The notes below the pieces were generated by a model, which saw only the letters and a list, made by a program, of their open reading frames with translations, had not been told where the DNA came from and ran no database searches. A DNA stretch of 64,000 bases from Chloroflexota bacterium (lineage in GTDB: Bacteria > Chloroflexota > UBA11872 > UBA12225 > JAJDUF01), in NCBI GenBank assembly GCA_022826725.1, contig JAJDUF010000009.1, positions 1 to 64,000 on the forward strand. The letters run 5' to 3'. The stretch's first letter is position 1, and every line of letters begins with the position of its first letter. A program made the translations under genes and the position numbers. Shown here piece by piece: positions 42,239 to 51,264 of this stretch.

Positions 42239-45121
42239 ATGTCAGCGGACGCCATCATCGTGCGGGGCGCGCGCGAGCACAACCTGCAAAGCATTGACGT
42301 GGACTTGCCGCGCAATCAACTTATTGTATTCACCGGCCTCTCTGGCTCCGGGAAGTCCAGCCTCGCGTTCGACACCATCTTTGCCGAGGGGCAGCGGCGC
42401 TACGTCGAGTCGCTGTCGGCTTACGCGCGGCAGTTCATCGGTCAGTTGGAAAAGCCCGACGTTGACCACATCGAGGGCCTGTCGCCGGCCATCGCCATTG
42501 ACCAGAAGGGGATCAGCCGCAATCCCCGCTCCACCGTCGGCACGGTGACGGAGATTTACGACTACTTGCGTTTGCTTTTCGCGCGGACCGGGACACCCCA
42601 CTGCCCCAACTGCGGCCGCGTCGTCACCCGTCAGACGGTCCAGCAGATGGTAGATGCCGTGCTGGCGCTGCCGGAAGGCACCCGCTTCCTGCTCCTGGCC
42701 CCGGTGGTGCGCGACCAACGCGGCGAGCACCGGCAAGTCCTCGATGACGCCCGCCGCAGCGGCTACGCCCGCGTGCGGATTGACGGCACGGTGTATCGGC
42801 TGGACGAGGAGCTTCCTTCACTCGCCAAGACCAAGCGCCACACGCTGGAGGTCGTCGTGGATCGCCTGGTCGTCCGCAGCGACCAAGGAACACGGCTGGC
42901 CGATTCGCTCGAAACGTCGCTCGATCTCGGCGGTGGGGTGGTCATCGTCGCTCTGGTCACCACGTCGGGAACGGCCGACGAGCTGCTCTTTTCGGAGCAC
43001 TTTGCCTGCGTCCACTGCCGGATCTCGCTGGATGAGATCGAGCCACGCACCTTTTCGTTCAATAGCCCACACGGTGCCTGCCCGGACTGTACCGGCCTCG
43101 GCACCACGCAGGAGGTTGACCCCGATCTGCTCGTACCCAATCCCGACTTGTCGCTCGACGATGGCGCTATCGCCACCTCGCTGATCTACCGCGGCTACCT
43201 GCCCGCCCTCGCCACGCACTGCGGCTTCTCGCTCGCTGCGCCCGTTTCCACGCTGGACGAGGCACAGCGCCACGCCCTGTTCTACGGCACCGGGAAGGAG
43301 CGTATTCCGGTCCAGTCCGGCTACGGCAGTGGTCGCAGCGGGCGGACGTATCGCGTGCGGTTTCCCGGCATCGTGCGCGAGCTTGAGCGCCGCTATCGGG
43401 ACACCGAATCCGAGCAGGTCAAGAGCGAGATCGAGCAGTTCATGTTCAGTCGTCCTTGCCCGACCTGTCGAGGGGCGCGGCTGAGGCCGGTTGCCCTGGC
43501 GGTAACTGTCGGTGGACGCTCCATTGCCGAGGTGACGGCCCTGACGGTCGCGGACATCCGACCGTTCCTGGACGGTGTTGCGCCGGACGGTCCACAGGCG
43601 CTGATTGCCCGGCCGATTGTGCGCGAGCTACGTGTCCGCCTGGACTTCCTCGCCAACGTGGGCCTGGGCTATCTGACCTTGGACCGCGCGGCGGCCTCGC
43701 TTTCCGGCGGCGAGGCGCAGCGCATCCGCCTGGCGACGCAGATCGGCTCTCAGCTGAAGGGCGTTATCTACGTGCTGGACGAGCCGAGCATCGGCCTCCA
43801 TGCCCGCGATCAGCAGCGCCTCGTCACCACGCTGCTTGCCCTCCGCGACCTGGGCAACACGGTGCTCGTAGTCGAGCACGATGAAGCCACCATGCGCGCG
43901 GCCGACTACCTGGTGGACATCGGCCCCGGCGCCGGCGAGCAAGGCGGCGAGATTGTCGCGACGGGACCTCTGCCGGCCGTCGCCGCGGCTGCACGGTCGG
44001 TCACGGGCGCGTTTCTGGCCGGGCGGCGGTGCATCGCGCCGCCGGCACAGCGCCGCCGGCCGACGGACGCCGCACTCACCATTCGCGGTGCCCGGCAGCA
44101 CAATCTGAGGGCTATAGACGTGCGTGTTCCGCTGGGCTGCTTGGTGGTTGTGGCCGGCGTGTCCGGGTCCGGCAAGAGCACGCTCGTCAACGATGTGCTC
44201 TACCGCGCCTTGGCGCAGAAGCTCCACCGGGCGCACGCTCGTCCCGGCAGCCATGCGGCCATCGAGGGCGTCGAGCACCTGGACAAGGTCATCAGCATAG
44301 ATCAGGCCCCTATCGGGCGGACACCGCGGTCCAACCCGGCGACCTACACCGGCTTGTTCACGCCGATCCGGGAGCTATTCGCCGCGACGCGCGAGGCCCG
44401 CATCCGCGGCTACAAGCCGGGCCGGTTTTCCTTCAACGTCAAGGGCGGCCGTTGCGAGGCCTGCCAGGGCCAGGGCACCATCAAGATCGAGATGCAGTTT
44501 CTTCCCGACGTGTACGTGCCGTGCGAGGTGTGCCAGGGATCGCGCTACAACCGCGAGGCGCTGGAGATTCTCTACCGCGGCAAGACCATCGCGGAAGTCC
44601 TGGACCTGACCGTTGCCGAGGCGCTGGACTTTTTCGCCAACGTGCCGCGCATCCGCAAGCGGCTCGAAACCCTGTGCGACGTCGGGATGGGCTACATTCG
44701 CCTCGGCCAAGCCGCGACGACGCTCTCCGGCGGCGAGGCGCAGCGCGTCAAGCTCGCCACCGAGCTGAGTCGGCGAGCAACAGGCAAGACGCTCTACATC
44801 CTCGACGAGCCGACCACCGGCCTGCACTTCGCCGACATCGAGCGCTTGCTCGACGTGCTCCACCGCCTCGTTGACGCCGGCAATACGGTGCTGGTGATCG
44901 AGCACCATCTCGACGTGCTCAAGAGCGCCGATTGGATCATTGACTTAGGGCCGGAGGGCGGCGACGCCGGCGGCGAGGTGGTTGCCGCCGGACCACCGGA
45001 CGTGATTGCCGCCACGCCAGCCTCGCATACGGGCGCGTTCCTCCGACCATCATTCCCGCGCAAGCGGAAATCCAACTCCCCCTCTCTATCGCTCCGCGAT
45101 GGAGAGGGGGCCGGGGGGTGA
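42239..45121 (+). CDS. uvrA: Excinuclease ABC subunit A
   Basis: The 960-residue protein has the full UvrA layout: ATPase I Walker A (GLSGSGKSS, 33-41), zinc fingers CPNCGR and CVHC..CPDC, the signature [19 protein letters not shown], a second Walker A (GVSGSGKST, about 640), the large zinc finger [23 protein letters not shown], and the final [15 protein letters not shown] with DEPTTGLH. It recognises bulky DNA lesions and loads UvrB. The last 25 or so residues (from [12 protein letters not shown] to the stop) are encoded by a composite intergenic repeat and are not native. No uvrB or uvrC is nearby. Confidence 0.98.
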   Translation: MSADAIIVRGAREHNLQSIDVDLPRNQLIVFTGLSGSGKSSLAFDTIFAEGQRRYVESLSAYARQFIGQLEKPDVDHIEGLSPAIAIDQKGISRNPRSTVGTVTEIYDYLRLLFARTGTPHCPNCGRVVTRQTVQQMVDAVLALPEGTRFLLLAPVVRDQRGEHRQVLDDARRSGYARVRIDGTVYRLDEELPSLAKTKRHTLEVVVDRLVVRSDQGTRLADSLETSLDLGGGVVIVALVTTSGTADELLFSEHFACVHCRISLDEIEPRTFSFNSPHGACPDCTGLGTTQEVDPDLLVPNPDLSLDDGAIATSLIYRGYLPALATHCGFSLAAPVSTLDEAQRHALFYGTGKERIPVQSGYGSGRSGRTYRVRFPGIVRELERRYRDTESEQVKSEIEQFMFSRPCPTCRGARLRPVALAVTVGGRSIAEVTALTVADIRPFLDGVAPDGPQALIARPIVRELRVRLDFLANVGLGYLTLDRAAASLSGGEAQRIRLATQIGSQLKGVIYVLDEPSIGLHARDQQRLVTTLLALRDLGNTVLVVEHDEATMRAADYLVDIGPGAGEQGGEIVATGPLPAVAAAARSVTGAFLAGRRCIAPPAQRRRPTDAALTIRGARQHNLRAIDVRVPLGCLVVVAGVSGSGKSTLVNDVLYRALAQKLHRAHARPGSHAAIEGVEHLDKVISIDQAPIGRTPRSNPATYTGLFTPIRELFAATREARIRGYKPGRFSFNVKGGRCEACQGQGTIKIEMQFLPDVYVPCEVCQGSRYNREALEILYRGKTIAEVLDLTVAEALDFFANVPRIRKRLETLCDVGMGYIRLGQAATTLSGGEAQRVKLATELSRRATGKTLYILDEPTTGLHFADIERLLDVLHRLVDAGNTVLVIEHHLDVLKSADWIIDLGPEGGDAGGEVVAAGPPDVIAATPASHTGAFLRPSFPRKRKSNSPSLSLRDGEGAGG

Positions 45122-45123
45122 GG
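45051..45123 (+). repeat. Composite repeat (dRS3-like plus family A hairpin) overlapping the uvrA end
   Basis: CATTCCCGCGCAAGCGGAAA is followed by CCCCCTCTC..GAGAGGGGG and the tail GCCGGGGGGTGAGGCC. The TGA in the tail is the uvrA stop. The order and junction match the repeat at 10176. Confidence 0.7.
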
Positions 45124-45157
45124 CCTGTGACCTGTCGGGACGTCCGCGCCTATCGCG

Positions 45158-45163
45158 TATAAT
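45158..45163 (+). promoter_or_regulatory. Leaderless-type -10 box (TATAAT) for ccmE
   Basis: TATAAT ends 8 nt before a GTG at 45172, the same spacing as at polX. This supports GTG 45172 as the ccmE start. Confidence 0.5.
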
Positions 45164-45171
45164 CCCTAGCA

Positions 45172-45714
45172 GTGGCGAGCCGAGCTATCTCGAATATCGC
45201 TTGCTGCCGCCGACTTACGACTATGCAACGAACGGAACCGTTCGCGGGCACCGTTGAGGTCCCGGACGCGCGCTGGGATGAGCGCGACGGCGTCGGCCAT
45301 CTGCTCACCCGCCGCAAGATGTGGATCGGCGGCCTGGCCGTCTTTGCGGGCGTCGGCTACCTCGTCAGCACCGCGTTGGGCGGCAGCACCGTCTACTATC
45401 TGACCGTCTCCGAGTTGCGCGCGCTACCGGAGAGCCAGCGCAGCGAGCCGGTCCGGGTCGCTGGGCACGTAGCCCCAGGCACCATCGTGGGGCTTGGCGG
45501 CGGCGGGCCGATCCGTTTTGCGATTACCGATCAAGCAGCAGGGACTCAGCAGGTTGCGCCCCTCCCGGTCGTCTATGGAGGCCTGGTCCCCGACGTATTC
45601 AACGACAACATCGAGGTGGTCGTGCAGGGGCACTATACGGGCGAGCGGTTCGAGGCGACGATGCTGCTTGCCAAGTGTCCATCCAAGTTCGAGGCCTCCA
45701 CGACGGTACAGTGA
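45172..45714 (+). CDS. ccmE: Cytochrome c maturation heme chaperone CcmE, Cys-type
   Basis: The 180-residue protein has one membrane anchor (about 50-70, MWIGGLAVFAGVGYLVSTAL) and an OB-fold domain with VRVAGHVAPGTI, GPIRFAITD, VVYGGLVPDVF and VVVQGHY. The heme attachment motif, HxxxY in most bacteria, is CPSKF here (LLAKCPSKFEAS). That makes this a CXXXY-type CcmE in which Tyr is also replaced by Phe. The start is GTG 45172 if the leaderless promoter is real; otherwise ATG 45223. CcmE carries heme to CcmF, encoded next. Confidence 0.88.
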   Translation: MASRAISNIACCRRLTTMQRTEPFAGTVEVPDARWDERDGVGHLLTRRKMWIGGLAVFAGVGYLVSTALGGSTVYYLTVSELRALPESQRSEPVRVAGHVAPGTIVGLGGGGPIRFAITDQAAGTQQVAPLPVVYGGLVPDVFNDNIEVVVQGHYTGERFEATMLLAKCPSKFEASTTVQ

Positions 45715-45753
45715 TGAACAGCGAACGCCGCTCCACCCGGCCCACCGGCCTCC

Positions 45754-45777
45754 GTCATTCTCGCCCAAGCGGGAATC
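45754..45777 (+). repeat. dRS3-like repeat
   Basis: TCATTCTCGCCCAAGCGGGA then ATC fits the ATTCCC-N8-GGGAAT plan with one change. It lies in the ccmE-ccmF gap. Confidence 0.5.
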
Positions 45778-45848
45778 TCGCGCCGTAGGCGCATCCCTAC
45801 CTGCGCTCTTATACAATGACCGGGGCAACCACACCTCATGAGTAGGCG

Positions 45849-47930
45849 ATGCATACGAGCGATCTAGGCCAAATCGCCCTGCTGATCGCTTTCCCCATCG
45901 CGCTCTTTGGCGCAGCGGCGTCCGTCGTCGGCGCGCGACGCGCCGTTCCGTCCCTGGTGGAGAGCGGCCGGCGGTCGGTGCTGGCGGTCGCGGCACTGGT
46001 GCTCATCGCCGCGATCATGCTGCTCGCGGCGTTTGCCGGCCACGACTTTGGCGTGCGCTACGTCGCCGAGCAATCCAGCCGCGAGATGCCCATGCGCCTG
46101 ATCTTGGCCGCCTTCTACGGTGGTCAAGCCGGATCGCTTCTCTACTGGCTGCTCGTCCTCTGCGTGCTCGCCGTACTCGCCCTGCGGAGCCGGCACGCGC
46201 ATCCCGCGCTCATACCCTACGTGGCTGCCACGCTGCTGGTGGTCGAAGCCTTTTTCCTGCTTGTCCTGGCGTTCGTCGCGTCTCCGTTCGAGCGTTTGCC
46301 GTTTGTGCCGGCCAACGGGCGCGGGCTGCACCCGCTGCTTTACGACGACGGCATGTTGATCCATCCACCGGTGCTGTTGGCCGGGATCGTGAGTGCGACC
46401 ATCCCGTTTGCGTTCGCCATCGCGGCGCTGGCCAGCGGCCGGCTCGGCAACGAGTGGGTGCTGGCTGCCCGACGCTGGGTGCTCGGCGGGTGGGCCGTCC
46501 TGGGATCGGGATTACTGCTCGGTGGCTGGTGGGCCTACCACGTGCTCGGTTGGGGCGGCTACTGGGGCTGGGACCCGGTGGAGAACGTGGCCCTGCTGCC
46601 CTGGCTCACGGCCACCGCCCTGCTGCACTCGCTGGCGGTGCAGGAGCGTCGCGGGCTGCTCAAGGTCTGGAATTTCTCGCTCGTCATCGCCACCTTTGCC
46701 CTTTCGATCTTCGGAACGTTCGTCGTGCGGAGTGGCGTCATCAGCTCCGTCCACTCCTTTGCCCAATCGGCCATCGGTCCCTACTTCTTCGTCTTTCTGG
46801 GACTGGTGCTGGTCGCCAGCCTGGCACTGCTCTTCGTGCGGCTGCCGCGATTGTCATCGTCGGCCACGGTAGAGACGGTCTACTCGCGGGAGGCGACCTT
46901 CCTGGCCAACAACTGGCTGCTCATCGGTATCGCGTTCGCCACCTTCTGGGGCACCATCTTTCCGCTCATTTCGGAAGCGGTACGCAACGTCCGCGTGGCG
47001 GTCGGTACTCCGTTCTTCAATCAGGTCAACGGGCCGCTGCTCCTGGGACTCCTGGTTCTGATGGGTATTGGCCCGCTCGTACCCTGGCGCGGCGCCGGCC
47101 GGGCGACCGTCTGGCGCAACTTCCGCCTCCCGTTGCTCGGCGGCGTGGTCGCCGCCATAGCCGCTGGCCTCATCACTGCCCAGATGCAGTCCTGGCTGGC
47201 CACCGCCGCGTTCGGTGTTGTCGGTTTCGTCATCGTCGGCGTAGTGCAAGAGTGTTGGCGTGCTACTCGCGGTCAGCAGCGAGCGGCGCGCAGTAGCCTG
47301 CCGGCCGCGCTACTGACCGTGCTGGGGCGGCACCGGCGGCGCTACGGCGGCTATTTGGTGCATCTGTCTATCGCCGGCCTGGCGGTCGGAGTGATCGGCT
47401 CGACGTTCTTCAACCTGGAGCGGCAGGTGACACTCCAACCCGGCGAAACCGTGACCATCGGCCGCTACGTGCTGACGTATCGCGGTATCGCCACCGTGCC
47501 CGGCCCCGGTGTGCGGACCGTCACCGCCGTCCTGGGCGCTACCACGCCGGACGGACGGCCACTGGCCGAAATGGCCACCGTGCGCCGCTTCTACGATTCA
47601 TGGGAGGCGCAGCCGGCCACACAGGTTGCCATTCACACGGTCTTCCCCTGGCTCGACGATCTCTACGTGGTGCTGGCCGGCTGGGACGAGCCGCAATCGG
47701 CGACCATGACCGCCGGCCAGTTTGCCTTGCCGACGGGTGAGCCGCTGGCCGCCACCTTCCACATTTTCGTCAATCCCCTGGTGGCCGTTCTGTGGTTGTC
47801 TTGGCCGGTCTTCCTCGCCGGTGCCCTGCTCTCCTGGTGGCCGGAAGCGACCGCCCCCGCGCTGGCTACGGCCTCGCGCCGGCTACCGGCTCCCGCGTGG
47901 CTGCTATCGCGGCGCAGCGGCTACCCTTGA
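45849..47930 (+). CDS. ccmF: Cytochrome c heme lyase subunit CcmF
   Basis: The 693-residue protein has about 14-15 membrane segments, the HIPP-like MLIHPPVLLAGIVS, the WWD heme-handling motif GWGGYWGWDPVENVALLPWL, the conserved TFVVRSGVISSVHSFA, and the C-terminal external domain ending FVNPLVAVLWLSWPVFLAGALLSWWPEA. It attaches heme to apocytochrome c with CcmH/CcmE. It follows ccmE by 134 nt, with a TACAAT box and a dRS3-like repeat in the gap. ccmA-D and ccmG/H are not in the window. Confidence 0.96.
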   Translation: MHTSDLGQIALLIAFPIALFGAAASVVGARRAVPSLVESGRRSVLAVAALVLIAAIMLLAAFAGHDFGVRYVAEQSSREMPMRLILAAFYGGQAGSLLYWLLVLCVLAVLALRSRHAHPALIPYVAATLLVVEAFFLLVLAFVASPFERLPFVPANGRGLHPLLYDDGMLIHPPVLLAGIVSATIPFAFAIAALASGRLGNEWVLAARRWVLGGWAVLGSGLLLGGWWAYHVLGWGGYWGWDPVENVALLPWLTATALLHSLAVQERRGLLKVWNFSLVIATFALSIFGTFVVRSGVISSVHSFAQSAIGPYFFVFLGLVLVASLALLFVRLPRLSSSATVETVYSREATFLANNWLLIGIAFATFWGTIFPLISEAVRNVRVAVGTPFFNQVNGPLLLGLLVLMGIGPLVPWRGAGRATVWRNFRLPLLGGVVAAIAAGLITAQMQSWLATAAFGVVGFVIVGVVQECWRATRGQQRAARSSLPAALLTVLGRHRRRYGGYLVHLSIAGLAVGVIGSTFFNLERQVTLQPGETVTIGRYVLTYRGIATVPGPGVRTVTAVLGATTPDGRPLAEMATVRRFYDSWEAQPATQVAIHTVFPWLDDLYVVLAGWDEPQSATMTAGQFALPTGEPLAATFHIFVNPLVAVLWLSWPVFLAGALLSWWPEATAPALATASRRLPAPAWLLSRRSGYP

Positions 47931-47969
47931 GCGGACGGCACGCTGGCCTGCCGGATCGAAGAACGAGAC

Positions 47970-48332
47970 ATGATCCTCGCCCTCGCGCTCATCATCGGGA
48001 TTGTGGCGCTGCTCTACGTGGTGTATCCGCTCCTCCGCACCGGCCAACGTTGGGATGACACGTCGCCGCCGGAGGAGCCGGAGACGACCACCCAGCTGGC
48101 CGACCTCCTGACCCGCCAGCAGGAGACCTATGCGGCCCTGCGCGAGCTGACCCTGGACTACCAATCCGGGGCGCTCGACGCCCCCACCTACCAGCGCCAG
48201 CGCCAACGTTACGAGCGCCGTGCCCTCGCCCTCCTCAAAGCCCTCGACAGTTGGGAGGCACGCGCCGACACAGTCTTGACCCGCCAGGGCTGTACCACCG
48301 TAGCCCCATCGGACGATACGCAAGGCAAGTAG
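47970..48332 (+). CDS. CcmI-like small membrane protein
   Basis: The 120-residue protein has one N-terminal membrane segment (MILALALIIGIVALLYVVYP) followed by a charged helical region with ADLLTRQQETYAALRELTLD and YQSGALDAPTYQRQRQRYER. This matches the N-terminal coiled-coil part of CcmI/CycH, which helps present apocytochrome to the lyase. It lacks the TPR domain of full-length CcmI. It begins 39 nt after ccmF and so belongs to that operon. Confidence 0.75.
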   Translation: MILALALIIGIVALLYVVYPLLRTGQRWDDTSPPEEPETTTQLADLLTRQQETYAALRELTLDYQSGALDAPTYQRQRQRYERRALALLKALDSWEARADTVLTRQGCTTVAPSDDTQGK

Positions 48333-48392
48333 CGGATGGCGAGAGTTGGAGGTGGGATGACACGTCGGGAAGGATCAAGATACCCCTCCTCA

Positions 48393-48471
48393 ACTCCCTC
48401 CCTTCAAGGAAGGGGCCAATGGTCACCGTGCGTACTCCCCTTCCCTTCAGGGAAGGGGCCGGGGGTTAGGC
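48393..48471 (+). repeat. Two adjacent family A hairpin repeats (TTCCC-stem variant)
   Basis: ACTCCCTCCCTTCAAGGAAG with GGGCC, then ACTCCCCTTCCCTTCAGGGA with AGGGGCCGGGGGTTAGG, lie 17 nt apart. The gap 48333-48508 holds no gene. Confidence 0.7.
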
Positions 48472-48508
48472 GCAATGCTGGCCCCCCGTTCCGCAAGGGG
48501 ACGGCGCA

Positions 48509-49786
48509 ATGAAGACGCGGCGCCGGCTCCTGCGCGGTGCCGGCGCTGGCGTGGCCGTGACCGCGCTGCACGTATGGGGCGGCTCGCGCGTGGCCGTCGC
48601 CCAATCCGAGGCGGACCGCGGCACCATCCGCGGTCAGGTGACGCATGGTGTCAGTGGCGCGGCCCAGGGGGCCATCGAGGTGCAGCTGTGGTACCTCGAC
48701 GCCGCGACCCGCAGCCGCCGTCTCGAACGGACGGTCGTGACCGACTCCGCCGGGCGCTTCGAGTTTGCGGGCCTGGGCGTTGCGCCCGCCGACCTTTATC
48801 AGCCGGTTGTGACGTTCGGCGGGGTTGAGTACGTCGGGCCGGTGCTGCTTGCCGCTGGCAACGCCAACGCGGCGGCAACCGGTCAGATCGCCGTCGGCGC
48901 TGCCGACATCGAAGTCTTCGACGTGACCCATGATCCCGCTCGCGTGCGGTTGGTCCGGAGCAACCTCATCCTGGCCCAGGTCAACGTGGCTACGGGTGAG
49001 GTGTCACTGATCCAGACCGTTATCGTCAGCAATGAGGGGCCGCAGACGTATGTTGCTCAACCCGTGACGGCCAGTCCCGTGCGGATTGCGCCACCCGTCG
49101 GCGCCGTCGGCGTGGCGCCGCTGACCGGGGTGCGGCGCGAGGACATGGTGGTGACGGGCGATGGCGGTTTGGTACCGGCCATGCCGTTCCCGCCGGGCGA
49201 GACGCCGCTGACGATGGGCTACACCCTCCCCTACGCCGGACCACGGCTCGCCGTCACCATCCCCATCCTGCAGCCCATCGGTCAGCTCCGTGTGCTCGTA
49301 CCGGCGCGGGGCGTGCAGGTAGAAAGTGACGACTTGCGCCCGTTCGGTGCGACCACCCTCAGCGGCAACAGCTTTACCGCCGTCGGAGCGACCGACCTGC
49401 TCCCCGGTACGCCGGTGCGCTTCACCTTGCTGGGATTGCCGCACGTCGAGCAGCCGGCGCTGTGGGGCGACCGCCGGCCGCTGCAAATCGGCGTTGCCGC
49501 AGCCGCGGCGGCCGTCCTGGCGACGCTTGGCGTACTGGCCTGGGCCGATCCCCGCAGCCGGCGTGCTCCGGCCCCGGCCCCGCAGCCGACGGAGATAGAG
49601 CGCCTCGTAGCTGACATTCGGGCGCTGGCCGGCAAAGACGACCCGGCCGCACAGCTAGAGCGCCGCGCCCTCAAGGCCCGCCTCTTGGAGCTAGCCCCGG
49701 ATATCGCCGCGCCTCAGCCCCCGTCCCCCTCGCCGTCTCCGAGCGATGGCGAGGACGAGTCCGACAGTGGCCGGCCGACGCCCTGA
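48509..49786 (+). CDS. Exported, C-terminally anchored protein with carboxypeptidase-regulatory-like domain
   Basis: The 425-residue protein starts MKTRRRLLRGAGAGVAVTAL, with a twin-Arg-like signal peptide. An external beta region with GTIRGQVTHGVSGAAQGAIE and SAGRFEFAGLGVAPADLYQP resembles a carboxypeptidase regulatory domain. A membrane segment at about 330-350 and a charged helix (EIERLVADIRALAGKDDPAA) plus Pro/Ser/Asp tail follow. It is next to the ccmI-like gene and may be a Chloroflexota-specific part of the cytochrome c maturation operon. Function unknown. Confidence 0.7.
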   Translation: MKTRRRLLRGAGAGVAVTALHVWGGSRVAVAQSEADRGTIRGQVTHGVSGAAQGAIEVQLWYLDAATRSRRLERTVVTDSAGRFEFAGLGVAPADLYQPVVTFGGVEYVGPVLLAAGNANAAATGQIAVGAADIEVFDVTHDPARVRLVRSNLILAQVNVATGEVSLIQTVIVSNEGPQTYVAQPVTASPVRIAPPVGAVGVAPLTGVRREDMVVTGDGGLVPAMPFPPGETPLTMGYTLPYAGPRLAVTIPILQPIGQLRVLVPARGVQVESDDLRPFGATTLSGNSFTAVGATDLLPGTPVRFTLLGLPHVEQPALWGDRRPLQIGVAAAAAAVLATLGVLAWADPRSRRAPAPAPQPTEIERLVADIRALAGKDDPAAQLERRALKARLLELAPDIAAPQPPSPSPSPSDGEDESDSGRPTP

Positions 49787-49787
49787 A

Positions 49788-49827
49788 TCCCCCTTCCCTG
49801 TTAGGGAAGGGCCGGGGGGTAGGTCTA
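49788..49827 (+). repeat. Dispersed hairpin repeat, family A (TTCCC-stem variant)
   Basis: CCCCTTCCCT/AGGGAAGGG with tail GCCGGGGGGTAGGTC begins 2 nt after the preceding stop codon. Confidence 0.7.
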
Positions 49828-49877
49828 ATCCACCGACCACTGCTAGACTGTCGCGTGGGCCGAGCATAGGCACGGAC

Positions 49878-50378
49878 GTGGACGGTAGCGATCTGTGGCG
49901 CATCCTGCTCCAGTGGGTGCACCTACTCGCGGCCGTGGCATGGGTTGGCGGCAGCTTGTTCTTCTGGCTGGTGTGGCGGCCGGCGGCCCGCCGCGCCGCT
50001 GACATGCCCGCAGCGCAATCGGAATCCTCGTCGGAGGCTAGCGAGTCGCTGTGGCGCGCGTTCGAGGCGGCGGTGCGGCGCGAGTTCCGCGATGTCGTCA
50101 AGATCGCCGTCGGCGCCCTCATCCTGACCGGCGCCGTGCTGACGTTCGACCGCCTCGCCGGCGCGGAGGCCGGCTTGCTCTACGGCGTTGTGCTGGGACT
50201 CAAAGTGGCCGCGGCGGTGGCGATGATCTGGCTGGTGGGGCTGCTCCGCCCGCGCCGACCCGGGCGGCGAGACGGTGTGGGTATCCGCCGCGCTCCTGAA
50301 CTGGTGCTCATCCTGGGCGGCCTGACGTTCTTGCTGGCCATTGTGCTCCGCGTCATACGCACGACTGGCAGTGGATGA
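49878..50378 (+). CDS. CopD-like membrane protein
   Basis: The 166-residue protein has about four membrane segments with LLQWVHLLAAVAWVGGSLFF (His and Trp near the membrane surface), typical of the CopD/DUF2269-like domain, then LILTGAVLTFDRL and LILGGLTFLLAIVL. A GTG start at 49878 is assigned because the upstream open frame crosses a family A repeat. It may handle copper or heme for cytochrome assembly, given the ccm neighbours. Its stop overlaps the next gene (ATGATG/TGA region). Confidence 0.65.
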   Translation: MDGSDLWRILLQWVHLLAAVAWVGGSLFFWLVWRPAARRAADMPAAQSESSSEASESLWRAFEAAVRREFRDVVKIAVGALILTGAVLTFDRLAGAEAGLLYGVVLGLKVAAAVAMIWLVGLLRPRRPGRRDGVGIRRAPELVLILGGLTFLLAIVLRVIRTTGSG

Positions 50379-50983
50379 TGGCACGCCCAGCCGCTGACCA
50401 GGCGCTGTCCACCCGGATCTCCGGCTGGCTACGGTGGCTGGCCTGGATCGTCGTGCGTCGCGTGTACCGCACGGTCCGCGTGCTGCCCTTTGGTCACCTG
50501 GCCGTCGCCCTTGCTCAGGCGATCCGGAACCGCCAGGAGCACATCCAAGCGCGGCGCTGGTCGCTACGCGCCGTCCGCGAGGACCTGGCCTGCAACCGGC
50601 GGCTGGCCGCCGAGATCACTGCGGCGGTGCAACAGCGCGACCATCTGCCCAAGCGCCGCTTTCGCACCGCAACCTTTCACTATTTCGCCCCAGACAAGGC
50701 CGGCCCGGTGGCCCGGCACGCGGCGCTTCAGCCGCGGGTAGCCACATTACACCGGGAGCTGGACGAGTTGAATGGCTACCTTGAAGCTATCGCCATAGCA
50801 GAGGCCGATTCGCCCATTGCCACGGACCTCCGCGCCTACCTTGCGCGGCGGCTGCGCCGATTGCTGCCCCGGCTGGAGCAGGCTGCGGCAGCGTTACGCG
50901 CACCGTCAGGCGATGAGGCGAAAGACGGTCACTACAAACAGCACCGGCACCAGCACGCCGGCCCCGACCAGCAGCCGGGCTAG
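50375..50983 (+). CDS. Hypothetical basic helical protein
   Basis: The 202-residue protein has a short hydrophobic stretch (about 14-30) and then an Arg-rich helical region (VREDLACNRRLAAEITAAVQ, KRRFRTATFHYFAPDKAG, RVATLHRELDELNGYLEAIA). It overlaps the CopD-like gene by 4 nt and is coupled to it. Its final 78 nt overlap the convergent DUF1648 gene, so one of the two ends may be mis-set. No family is recognised. Confidence 0.6.
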   Translation: MMARPAADQALSTRISGWLRWLAWIVVRRVYRTVRVLPFGHLAVALAQAIRNRQEHIQARRWSLRAVREDLACNRRLAAEITAAVQQRDHLPKRRFRTATFHYFAPDKAGPVARHAALQPRVATLHRELDELNGYLEAIAIAEADSPIATDLRAYLARRLRRLLPRLEQAAAALRAPSGDEAKDGHYKQHRHQHAGPDQQPG

Positions 50984-51235
50984 GGTGCGGTCGAGCCGGG
51001 CCGCCGGGATGGCCAAGACCAGGTTGCCCGCCCACACCAGCGTGCTGACGATAGGCAGGCGGAGGATGGAGCGCTTGTCATCAATGAGGTCGGGTTCGCC
51101 GAAGACATTGAAGTGGACGGGGAGCAGATCGGGCAGTTCGGGCAGCCGGGTGAGCAAGCCGAGCAGCAGCGCCAGATTAATCGTCAAGCCGAGCACTGCT
51201 AGCCCCAGCGCCCAGGGGTCTCTCCGGAGTGACAT
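50906..51235 (-). CDS. DUF1648-containing small membrane protein
   Basis: The 109-residue protein has three membrane segments and the DUF1648 motif PVHFNVFGEPDLIDDKRSI (LPxHxxxxGxxD). The start at 51235 is chosen because family similarity begins with MSLRRDPWALGLAVLG; the open frame to 51307 runs into the aminotransferase stop. It converges on and overlaps the upstream gene by 78 nt. Function unknown. Confidence 0.65.
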   Translation of the reverse strand: MSLRRDPWALGLAVLGLTINLALLLGLLTRLPELPDLLPVHFNVFGEPDLIDDKRSILRLPIVSTLVWAGNLVLAIPAARLDRTLARLLVGAGVLVPVLFVVTVFRLIA

Positions 51236-51264
51236 GGTGGGTTCGCAAACACCGTTACTGCCGC

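Noticed and set aside
44029..44874. 281-codon frame inside uvrA
   Set aside because: Shadow of uvrA; the UvrA zinc finger and signature are in the other frame.
46454..47296. 280-codon frame inside ccmF
   Set aside because: Shadow of ccmF in another frame; composition is Arg/Gly/Ala-rich and the ccmF motifs are unambiguous in the other frame.
48393..48471. Two close hairpins as a small CRISPR or riboswitch
   Set aside because: They are two copies of the dispersed family A repeat, which also occurs singly at many gene ends.
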